From contig JAJYYS010000069.1 in NCBI GenBank assembly GCA_021800745.1, positions 1 to 8,211 on the forward strand: a DNA stretch of 8,211 bases, written 5' to 3'. This document shows positions 1-5,863 of the stretch, piece after piece; the stretch's first letter is position 1; every line of letters begins with the position of its first letter. The stretch is from a bacterium (GTDB lineage Bacteria; SZUA-79; Acidulodesulfobacterales; Acidulodesulfobacteraceae). The translations under genes and the position numbers were made by a program. The notes beneath the pieces are model-generated. The model saw only the letters and a list, made by a program, of their open reading frames with translations, was not told where the DNA came from and made no database searches.

Positions 1-677
1 TCTACTTTAACCTTTTGATTTATTTTTAAACTGTGCAAATCGTTTTGCGGCATCGTAAAATCTATATAAATGGGGTTGACGGAATAAAGCGGAATAATGC
101 TCGTCCCGGGCTGAATATACTGACCCAGATTTACCGAGCTTGAATTTCTTATTCCTACTATACCTGAAAAAGGAGCTCTAACGGTCATATCGTTTATAAC
201 GACTTCGGTTTGTTTTATTAAGGCTTCATTTTGTTTTAAGGTCGATAGCATTTGAATATAGGACGCTTTCGAAACAGCATTTTTCTTATAGGCTTTTTTA
301 TACTGCAGGTAATTAAATTTATTAACGATTAACTGAGATTCATACTGTTTGAGCTGGGCAAGCTGGAGAGAATCGTCCAACGTAACGAGAATCTGATTTT
401 TTTTAACAAACTCGCCTGATTTGAAATATATGCCGTTAACCTGTCCGGCAACCTGGGTCGTCACGTTAACCGAATTTATAGCGGTTACGTTACCTATCGT
501 ATGCATATAGGGCTGCCAGTCTCCTATTTTGGAAACTGCGACCGATACCGATGCGGGGGGATATTTCATCATTTTCATCATCTGCCCGTTTTCATAGCCT
601 TTGTATGCCTTGTATCCGAATATTCCGCCGAAAATTACGATTAGAATAACTGAAACTATTATAAAACGTTTAATCAT
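1..677 (-). CDS. RND efflux periplasmic adaptor (membrane fusion protein), C-terminus cut off by window edge
   Basis: This protein bridges an inner-membrane RND pump and an outer-membrane channel. I translated 225 residues from the ATG at 677-675; the frame is open to the window edge, so roughly the last third or more is missing. An uncleaved-looking membrane anchor lies at residues 4-21, followed by a Met/Lys-rich linker (GQMMKMMKYPP, 31-41). A first half-lipoyl segment follows at about 67-102 (VNVTTQVAGQVNGIYFKSGE, then GQ-type turn and ILVTLDD). A helical hairpin spans about 103-160, and the second half-lipoyl segment starts with MTVRAPFSGIVGIRNSS (164-180). A beta-barrel start is at about 192-225. 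This order is that of the AcrA/MexA/HlyD_D23 families. A weak AAAGG lies 7 bases before the ATG. The pump gene is expected just beyond the left edge. The substrate cannot be told. Confidence 0.93.
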   Translation of the reverse strand, partial: MIKRFIIVSVILIVIFGGIFGYKAYKGYENGQMMKMMKYPPASVSVAVSKIGDWQPYMHTIGNVTAINSVNVTTQVAGQVNGIYFKSGEFVKKNQILVTLDDSLQLAQLKQYESQLIVNKFNYLQYKKAYKKNAVSKASYIQMLSTLKQNEALIKQTEVVINDMTVRAPFSGIVGIRNSSSVNLGQYIQPGTSIIPLYSVNPIYIDFTMPQNDLHSLKINQKVKV

Positions 678-732
678 AATCAAGCCTTTAAATTTAAAGT
701 TAAAGTTAATATTATTTAAATGAATTTTTTAA

Positions 733-762
733 TTGACAATATGACTTTATAGTCAGTATAAT
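733..762 (+). promoter_or_regulatory. Sigma-70 promoter for the outer-membrane channel gene
   Basis: A perfect -35 TTGACA (733-738) and a perfect -10 TATAAT (757-762) are separated by 18 bp. Transcription would begin near 769, giving a leader of about 40 bases before the ATG at 809. The leader has no evident Shine-Dalgarno sequence. A 14-bp palindrome fills most of the spacer. Confidence 0.72.
742..755. promoter_or_regulatory. Palindromic operator candidate between divergent efflux genes
   Basis: TGACT-TTAT-AGTCA is a perfect inverted repeat with 5-bp arms and a 4-bp centre. It lies between the -35 and -10 of the plus-strand promoter and just beyond the -10 of the minus-strand promoter. A further AGTCA half-site lies at 787-791. 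Dyads of this kind near efflux genes are often bound by TetR- or MarR-type repressors. No regulator gene is in the window, so the identity of the binder is inference. Confidence 0.5.
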
Positions 763-763
763 T

Positions 764-792
764 AGAATATAATAAATTTAAAATTCAGTCAA
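764..792 (-). promoter_or_regulatory. Probable promoter for the periplasmic adaptor gene
   Basis: Read on the minus strand, TTGACT (792-787) and TATTCT (769-764) are separated by 17 bp. The -35 matches consensus at 5 of 6 positions and the -10 at 4 of 6. The -10 sits one base from the -10 of the opposing promoter, so the two probably compete and share control. The leader to the ATG at 677 would be about 80 AT-rich bases. Confidence 0.45.
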
Positions 793-808
793 TAAAATTT
801 TAATACTT

Positions 809-2257
809 ATGAAAACAAAAAAAATAATTCTAATACTTTGCATAGGTTTAAGCTCTATATATATTTTAAGCGGATGTAGTTTATTCAGTCATCCAAAAAA
901 AATTGCGGTAAAAATCCCAAAAAAGTTCAAATATGCCGTTAAAGCCGGAAATATTCCCGTAAAAAACGACTGGTGGAAAAACTTTAGGGATAAACAGCTC
1001 GATATTTTAGTCGATGAAGCGGTTAAAAACAATTTAAATTATCTCATTGCCGTGAAAAACATTCAGGTCGCCGAAACTTACGTTTCCCAGAATGAATCTA
1101 ATTTATTTCCCGTCGTTAATTTCAGTTTCAGCGCTACGAGAAATAAACTTCCGGGCTACGAAACTTCGATATTCTCGGGCAAAGGGTCTTCCGGCACTCC
1201 TTCCACCGTAATTTATAATTTGAATCAGGCGGGGCTGAATGCATCCTACGAATTGGATGTCTGGAATCAAGTAAATAACGCCGTAAAACAGGCTAGAGCA
1301 AACGCCGCCGTTTCTAAGGAGGATGCCGGCGTGGTAAAATTGACTCTTATAAGCAATGTCGCCCAAGCTTATTTTCAGATATCAGCCTTAGAAAAGTCGG
1401 CGGATAATCTCAAAAAACAATATACGGCCGAAAAAGAAATTTTAAATCTTAACGTAATTCAATATAAAGACGGGCTTATAGATGCGGAACCGGTAGAGAC
1501 CGCAAAAACAAATTTGGAAATTTTAAAAACCGAATTAAACGATTCAATAAAACTTCAAGACATAACTAAAAACACGTTAGCTTATTATCTCGGAAAATTC
1601 CCCGAAAAATTTAAATTCAAAACTAATCCAAAAACAAGAAATATTAACGGCTATAACGATATAAATTATTCTAAGCTGATACCGCCGAATATTCCTTCGG
1701 AAATTTTAACTCAAAGACCCGATGTCAAAGAAGCCGAATATAACGTACTTTCATATGCTTACGCTAAAAAAGAAAGTCTTGCCAATTTTTTTCCGGTATT
1801 CAACCTGACGGGAAATTACGGTTACGCAAGTCCGGGCTTAAACAATTTTATTACCGACACAAACAGCGTATGGAACTTCGGGTTGGATATTTTGGCGCCT
1901 ATATTTAATTATAAAACAAACATAAGCATATACAAAAGATCGAAACTGCAGTATCAGCAGGCAGTACTAAACTACAGAAACGCTATAATAAACGCTTTCA
2001 GCGAAACCGACAGCGCTCTTGCCGCTTATAAAAGAGATTATAAAATTTTAAAAAGCTATAAAAACAATTTTAACTATTCGAAAAAACTGTTCTATATTTA
2101 TAAAATTCAATATAAAGCGGGGATTTCAAGCCGGATAACATATCTGACTTACAAATTAGATATGCTTAATGCGGAATACAACCTGATAAATCAAACCCTG
2201 CTTTTGCGGGAAGACGTCATAGGCGTTTATAATGCCCTCGGTATGGGACTAAAATAA
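809..2257 (+). CDS. TolC/NodT-family outer-membrane efflux lipoprotein
   Basis: This is the outer-membrane channel of a tripartite efflux system, 482 residues, typical for the family. Residues 1-22 are a lipoprotein signal with lipobox LSGC, so lipidation is expected at Cys23; Ser24 at +2 fits outer-membrane sorting. Family landmarks in order are DWWKNFRDKQLDILVDEA (54-71), SYELDVW (146-152), a long helical stretch (about 155-260), PSEILTQRPDVKEAE (296-310), and GLDILAPIFN (358-367). A second helical repeat runs to the C-terminus. The two similar halves correspond to two OEP (PF02321) repeats. No Shine-Dalgarno is visible before the ATG. The gene is divergent from the adaptor gene, whereas many such systems place the channel last in one operon. 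Its stop codon touches the stop of phoU on the other strand. Confidence 0.95.
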   Translation: MKTKKIILILCIGLSSIYILSGCSLFSHPKKIAVKIPKKFKYAVKAGNIPVKNDWWKNFRDKQLDILVDEAVKNNLNYLIAVKNIQVAETYVSQNESNLFPVVNFSFSATRNKLPGYETSIFSGKGSSGTPSTVIYNLNQAGLNASYELDVWNQVNNAVKQARANAAVSKEDAGVVKLTLISNVAQAYFQISALEKSADNLKKQYTAEKEILNLNVIQYKDGLIDAEPVETAKTNLEILKTELNDSIKLQDITKNTLAYYLGKFPEKFKFKTNPKTRNINGYNDINYSKLIPPNIPSEILTQRPDVKEAEYNVLSYAYAKKESLANFFPVFNLTGNYGYASPGLNNFITDTNSVWNFGLDILAPIFNYKTNISIYKRSKLQYQQAVLNYRNAIINAFSETDSALAAYKRDYKILKSYKNNFNYSKKLFYIYKIQYKAGISSRITYLTYKLDMLNAEYNLINQTLLLREDVIGVYNALGMGLK

Positions 2258-2938
2258 TTAATATTCAGGCAGATTTCTTAAATCCTTGCCTAGTTCCATA
2301 TAGAGAAGCAGTTCCATAATTTTCTGGGCATGGTCGGCAAACCTTTCGTATTTTCGGGCAATAAATATATAAGTTATATTGTTTTCAAGAGTAGTTAAGT
2401 TTTTTATAGAAGCGTTTATAATATCTACGACAATTTTATGGGACAGCATATCTATAACGTTTTCGTCTTTTATTATGACATCTTTCAGCCCGATATTTTC
2501 TTTTGCGCCGTCCGCATACATTTTCATCGCCATTTTAAGCATTTCGCCGTCCCTTGCGGCAACGTCTTCCAGATATGAATATACGCACTTAAACTCTTCC
2601 GAGGTCGATGTTCCGTCCGTAAGCTTAAGCCCTATCTGACACACGGAAGCGCATAAATCTCCCATTCTTTCAAGGTCGGTTATTATTTTCATCGTGGTCG
2701 TTATAAACATTAAATCCGCCGCTTCGGGCTGATATAGCGCCAGAAGTTTTATACAACTTTCATTAATGCTTACTTCAAGCGAATTAACTTTAAGGTCGTT
2801 CTTAACGGTCTCTTCGGCAAGATTTTTATCCCTCTCGAATAAAAATCTGGTTGCGCTGTTGAGTTGGCTGTTGACAATCTCGCTCATTTCTACGACGTTT
2901 TTCTTTAATTTCATAAGCTCGCTATCTAATATATTCAC
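2258..2938 (-). CDS. phoU: Phosphate signalling/transport regulator PhoU
   Basis: PhoU is a cytoplasmic helical-bundle protein that couples the Pst transporter to the PhoR/PhoB system and restrains it when phosphate is plentiful. I prefer the GTG at 2938-2936, giving 226 residues. AGAGGGA lies 6 bases upstream of it, and the protein then begins with NILDSELMKLKKNVVEM. The frame opens further to a TTG at 2971, but that TTG lacks a ribosome site and lies in a hairpin stem. Both metal-binding E-x-x-x-D signatures of the two tandem PhoU repeats are present: ERMGD (90-94) and ERFAD (198-202). The length is close to E. coli PhoU (241), with a shorter C-terminal tail. It is the last gene of the pst operon, 69 bases after pstB. 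No terminator follows, and its stop abuts that of the convergent efflux gene. Confidence 0.94.
   Translation of the reverse strand: MNILDSELMKLKKNVVEMSEIVNSQLNSATRFLFERDKNLAEETVKNDLKVNSLEVSINESCIKLLALYQPEAADLMFITTTMKIITDLERMGDLCASVCQIGLKLTDGTSTSEEFKCVYSYLEDVAARDGEMLKMAMKMYADGAKENIGLKDVIIKDENVIDMLSHKIVVDIINASIKNLTTLENNITYIFIARKYERFADHAQKIMELLLYMELGKDLRNLPEY
2267..2291 (+). other. Possible hairpin just after the efflux channel gene, inside phoU
   Basis: In plus-strand RNA, AGGCAG-ATTT can pair with AAAT-C and then TGCCT across a 2-base bulge, giving about ten pairs and a 3-base loop. It starts 10 bases after the channel stop. No U-run follows, so it is at best a weak or factor-dependent end site, and it also encodes the C-terminus of PhoU. 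Chance is a real alternative. Confidence 0.2.
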
Positions 2939-2966
2939 CGTAAATCCCTCTCTTTTATATGTTTTA

Positions 2967-2998
2967 GGCAAGGGGTAGGCTTTAGTCTGTCCCTTACC
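2967..2998 (-). other. Hairpin between pstB and phoU
   Basis: In the operon transcript GGTAAGGG (2998-2991) can pair with CCCUUGCC (2974-2967) through eight pairs including one G-U, with a 16-base loop. No U-run follows. The wobble pair forms in the phoU-direction RNA but would be a C-A mismatch in the opposite RNA, which mildly favours a role in the pst transcript, such as mRNA stability or tuning of phoU. Confidence 0.35.
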
Positions 2999-3007
2999 GT
3001 TTTATTT

Positions 3008-3790
3008 TTAATATCTGCTCGTTATAAAATTTTCCGTTCTTTTGTCTTTAGGTCTCGTAAAGAAATTTCCTGCTTCATCGAATTCTATAAGTTCTCCGTC
3101 CAGAAAAAATCCGCTGTAATCGGAAATTCTGCCGGACTGCTGAACGTTATGGCTTACGACTATTATAGTATAATACTTCTTAAACGAATTTATCAAATCC
3201 AGTATAATGCTTGTCGAAACAGGGTCGAGATAAGCGGTCGGTTCGTCCATTAAGAGTATCGACGGATTGGTCGCTATCGCTCTTGCTATGCAGAGTCTCT
3301 GCTGTTGTCCGCCGGAAAGAGAAAGCGCGGACTTATTCAACTTATCTTTGACTTCGTCGTAAAGTCCCGAATATTTCAAACATTTTTCTACGCGTTCCAC
3401 TATAAAATCCTTATTTTTTATGCCGTGTATTTTTAATCCGAAAGCTATATTATCGAAAATAGATTTGGGGAACGGATTGGGATTTTGAAATACCATACCT
3501 ATATCTCTCCTTAATTCCACTACATCTACCGACTTATCGTATATATTTTTCCCGTTAATCAAAACTTCGCCGGTCAGCTTTGCGCCTTCCGTGTAATCGT
3601 TCATCCTGTTAAGCGTCCTTAAAAATGTGGATTTTCCGCACCCCGAAGGACCTAAAAGCGTGCATACCGAATTTTTTTTGAAATAAAGATTTACCGATTT
3701 TAAAAGATGGTATTTCCCGTAATAAAAATTCAGGTCTTTAACATCGACTATTATATTATCGGCATTGTCTTTTTTTATATTTTCGGGCAT
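3008..3790 (-). CDS. pstB: Phosphate ABC transporter ATP-binding protein PstB
   Basis: This is the ATPase subunit on the cytoplasmic face of the PstCA channel, 260 residues, the normal PstB length. Landmarks are Walker A GPSGCGKST (47-55), Q-loop region FQNPNPFPKS (101-110) with the PstB-typical NPNPFP, signature LSGGQQQR (158-165), Walker B ILLMDEP (178-184) and switch His214 in SHNVQQ. The C-terminus DKRTENFITSRY is also typical of PstB. The D-loop is unusual: it reads TAYLDP (185-190), where PstB proteins nearly always have TSALDP. GGAGG lies 12 bases before the ATG, a long spacing, and an in-frame TAA between them excludes an earlier start. The first bases of that site overlap the TAG stop of pstA, so translation is probably coupled. 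Confidence 0.97.
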   Translation of the reverse strand: MPENIKKDNADNIIVDVKDLNFYYGKYHLLKSVNLYFKKNSVCTLLGPSGCGKSTFLRTLNRMNDYTEGAKLTGEVLINGKNIYDKSVDVVELRRDIGMVFQNPNPFPKSIFDNIAFGLKIHGIKNKDFIVERVEKCLKYSGLYDEVKDKLNKSALSLSGGQQQRLCIARAIATNPSILLMDEPTAYLDPVSTSIILDLINSFKKYYTIIVVSHNVQQSGRISDYSGFFLDGELIEFDEAGNFFTRPKDKRTENFITSRY

Positions 3791-3806
3791 AAAATTTTAA
3801 TTCCTC

Positions 3807-4718
3807 CTATAAAATAAATCTTTTGGCTAAATAATTTATTAGTCTCAACCCTAAATCCAATGCAAATATAAAGAGCAATAAAACCACGGATGCCGCTTCC
3901 GCCTTGTAATGCAGTATTTTGGACGGTTCATGAATATATATAAATATAAGCATCGCCAAATCTCCCACCGCCCCGCCGGGACCGGTAACGCCTGTAGGCA
4001 TGCCGGTATTATAATAGTTCGTAAATAAGAGCGGCGCCGTCTGTCCGATTATATTCATTACTCCCAACAATATTCCGGTAAATATGCCTCCGAGCGCGGC
4101 TTTTAATATGACCGCCCGCGTAGCCTGCCATTTGGTAGCCCCAAGCGCGAGGGCACCTTCTATATAGCTTGCGGGAATCTGATTAACCGCCTGTTCCGTT
4201 AGGAGCGTAATAATCGGGGTCATAATAAAACCGAGCGTAAGACCGCCGGCAAGAGCCGAAAACCCGAAATGGAAACCGGGGCCGGCATTAGTAGAAAAAA
4301 CATAAAAGCCTACGATACCCCAAACTATCGACGGAATACCTATCATAAGTTCATTTAACAGCCTTAGAAAACCGTTTGTCCTTTTTTTGCCGAAAAGCGA
4401 CAGATATAATCCGGTTCCTATTCCGATAGGAACGGCAAGAATGGATGCGATTACTATAAGATAAACGTCTCCAATAACGGCGTTTAATATTCCGCCTTCG
4501 GCGCCTATGGGAAATCCGGTAGGAAGCGTCGAAATAAAATGCCAGTTAAGATATTTATATCCTATCGAAACAGCCTTATAAATGATGTGGAAAACAGGGA
4601 AAGAGCCTATGACAAAAGCCGTTACCGCAAAAAATACGGCAATGTTGTTGTAAATTTTTTTCCTCTTAAGGTATCCTCTGTTTGCCGGAAATACCGGCTC
4701 ATGCGATTGTTGTTCCAT
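3807..4718 (-). CDS. pstA: Phosphate ABC transporter permease PstA
   Basis: PstA is one of the two inner-membrane channel subunits, 303 residues. Hydrophobic segments are at about 25-47, 77-107, 119-141, 153-175, 208-232 and 274-296, giving the six expected helices. The EAA loop that contacts PstB is EGALALGATKWQATRAVI (187-204) followed by the helix entry. The next helix ends in NIIGQTAPLLFT (222-233). Other PstA proteins have the pattern R-x-x-GETAPLLFT here, and the aligned E. coli Arg220 is needed for phosphate transport. In this protein that Arg is Asn222 and the Glu is Gln226; I checked both codons (AAT, CAG). No ribosome site precedes the ATG, and an in-frame TAA lies 4 codons upstream, so the start is constrained. 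It lies 52 bases after pstC and 16 before pstB. Confidence 0.95.
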   Translation of the reverse strand: MEQQSHEPVFPANRGYLKRKKIYNNIAVFFAVTAFVIGSFPVFHIIYKAVSIGYKYLNWHFISTLPTGFPIGAEGGILNAVIGDVYLIVIASILAVPIGIGTGLYLSLFGKKRTNGFLRLLNELMIGIPSIVWGIVGFYVFSTNAGPGFHFGFSALAGGLTLGFIMTPIITLLTEQAVNQIPASYIEGALALGATKWQATRAVILKAALGGIFTGILLGVMNIIGQTAPLLFTNYYNTGMPTGVTGPGGAVGDLAMLIFIYIHEPSKILHYKAEAASVVLLLFIFALDLGLRLINYLAKRFIL

Positions 4719-4770
4719 AAAGCTTAATTATAAATTATATTTATTATGATTATTGATTGTTTCCTTTAAA

Positions 4771-5715
4771 TCAGCCGCCGCCGAACTGAGACCTGCTGAA
4801 TCTTCCGCCTATAACCCTGTTTAAAATATTTCTTCCTATTATGTTAACTATAAGGCTCGTCAATAAAAGCACGAGCGCAAGTTCTACTTCCGCCGAAGCA
4901 TATATGGGGCTTATCACGGCAAACGTAAACGTGTTTGCAAGCAAGGAAGATATAGTATAGCCTACGCTGAATAAAGATTTCGGCACGACCGCCTGATTGC
5001 CTATTAAAAGCACTACGGCTATGGTCTCTCCTATCGCCCTTCCGAAACCTAAAATTATCCCTCCATATATACCGTTCAAGGCATAAGGCAGGGAAACGTC
5101 TTTTATGACGTCTAATTTTGTGGCTCCCATGGCCAGCGCCCCGTCTTTGGCGAGTTTTGGAACCGAAGCCAAAGAATCTTTGGTAATCGAAGATATAATG
5201 GGCAAAATCATAAATGCGACTATAATGCTTGCGGCAAGAATTCCGTATCCGATATTTTCCTCTACTTTTAGGAACGGGATGCTTGAAAAATGGGCGTCAA
5301 AAAACGGCTCTACAGATTCTCTCAGCCAAGGAACGATCGTTAATACGCCCCATACGCCGAAAACGACGCTTGGTATCCCTGCCAGCATTTCGACTATTAC
5401 CGTAAAAATGCCTCTTAAAAAAAACGGGCAGTATTCCTGTAAAAATATCCCTATTCCGAAACTGAAAGGTATCGCGAATAATAACGCAAGAAAAGTAACG
5501 ATAAAAGTTCCGGCAATAAAAGTCAAAGCGCCGAAAACCTCTTTGGGAGGATTCCATTCTTTTGTCCATAAAAAAGAAATGCCGTACCTGATAACGGAAG
5601 GATAGCTATAATACAATATAATTATGACGGAAATTAAAAAAATTAGAACTATAGACAGAACGAAAACGGAAAGAATGAATTTAAAGAGGTCGTCTTTATA
5701 TTTTAATGTAAACAT
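4771..5715 (-). CDS. pstC: Phosphate ABC transporter permease PstC
   Basis: PstC is the partner channel subunit of PstA in the inner membrane, 314 residues. Hydrophobic segments are at about 11-36, 63-95, 102-130, 156-178, 212-240 and 275-297, giving six helices. The EAA loop is DGALAMGATKLDVIKDVSLP (191-210). The following helix carries GFGRAIGETIAVVLLIGN (223-240), which keeps the Arg226 and Glu230 that match E. coli Arg237 and Glu241, residues known to be needed for transport. This contrasts with PstA, which has lost the equivalent pair. The ATG has no Shine-Dalgarno upstream. The gene starts 43 bases after a 32-bp perfect palindrome and may have its own promoter in the pstS-pstC gap. Confidence 0.96.
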   Translation of the reverse strand: MFTLKYKDDLFKFILSVFVLSIVLIFLISVIIILYYSYPSVIRYGISFLWTKEWNPPKEVFGALTFIAGTFIVTFLALLFAIPFSFGIGIFLQEYCPFFLRGIFTVIVEMLAGIPSVVFGVWGVLTIVPWLRESVEPFFDAHFSSIPFLKVEENIGYGILAASIIVAFMILPIISSITKDSLASVPKLAKDGALAMGATKLDVIKDVSLPYALNGIYGGIILGFGRAIGETIAVVLLIGNQAVVPKSLFSVGYTISSLLANTFTFAVISPIYASAEVELALVLLLTSLIVNIIGRNILNRVIGGRFSRSQFGGG

Positions 5716-5758
5716 TAATTTAATTTGTTTAAAAAGGAACCGGCTTATGTTTATATCG

Positions 5759-5790
5759 GGGGGTGGGCAGATTTAAATCTGCCCACCCCC
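5759..5790. repeat. 32-bp perfect GC-rich palindrome between pstS and pstC
   Basis: The left arm GGGGGTGGGCAGATTT is mirrored exactly by AAATCTGCCCACCCCC with no spacer. In RNA it makes a very stable hairpin on either strand. On the operon strand it is followed by CGATATAAACATAAG, with no U-run, so it is not an ordinary intrinsic terminator. Its high GC stands out in an AT-rich gap. It could protect the 3' end of pstS mRNA, attenuate pstCAB-phoU, or be a dispersed REP-like element. Confidence 0.85.
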
Positions 5791-5810
5791 GGGTTATTTG
5801 TTAATTTGCA

Positions 5811-5850
5811 AATTTTTCTAATTATAGCACATTAATTTTAATTTTTCTAA
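5811..5850. repeat. 11-bp direct repeat pair in the pstS-pstC gap
   Basis: AATTTTTCTAA occurs at 5811-5821 and again at 5840-5850, with starts 29 bp apart. The two copies flank the TATAAT-like element read on the minus strand. They may be regulator sites or low-complexity chance in AT-rich DNA. Confidence 0.4.
5821..5831 (-). promoter_or_regulatory. Possible internal extended -10 promoter for pstCAB-phoU
   Basis: The minus strand reads TGTGCTATAAT, containing TGC before a perfect TATAAT, an extended -10. The identical 11-mer lies before the alcohol dehydrogenase gene at 7123-7133. No good -35 is present; the best is TTAGAA at 18-bp spacing. Transcripts starting here would carry the palindrome in the pstC leader. 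Confidence 0.4.
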
Positions 5851-5863
5851 AAAAATCATCGAA

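Noticed and set aside
1103..1366. 87-codon minus-strand frame opposite the efflux channel gene
   Set aside because: Fully covered by a clear family member on the other strand and without any recognisable motif.
2379..2978. Two Ser/Phe-rich plus-strand frames opposite phoU
   Set aside because: Reverse readings of a helical protein; no start signals and no family features.
5297..5569. 90-codon minus-strand frame inside pstC
   Set aside because: Same strand, shifted frame of pstC; Arg/Phe-rich composition typical of an out-of-frame reading.
5105..5605. 166-codon open frame on the plus strand opposite pstC
   Set aside because: It lies wholly inside the well-supported pstC gene, has no ribosome site, and its sequence (runs of Ser, Pro, Lys, Thr) looks like the reverse reading of a membrane protein.
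5759..5790. Intrinsic terminator after pstS
   Set aside because: The stem is strong but no U-run follows it on the operon strand, and pstCAB-phoU must be expressed with pstS; I kept it as a palindrome only.
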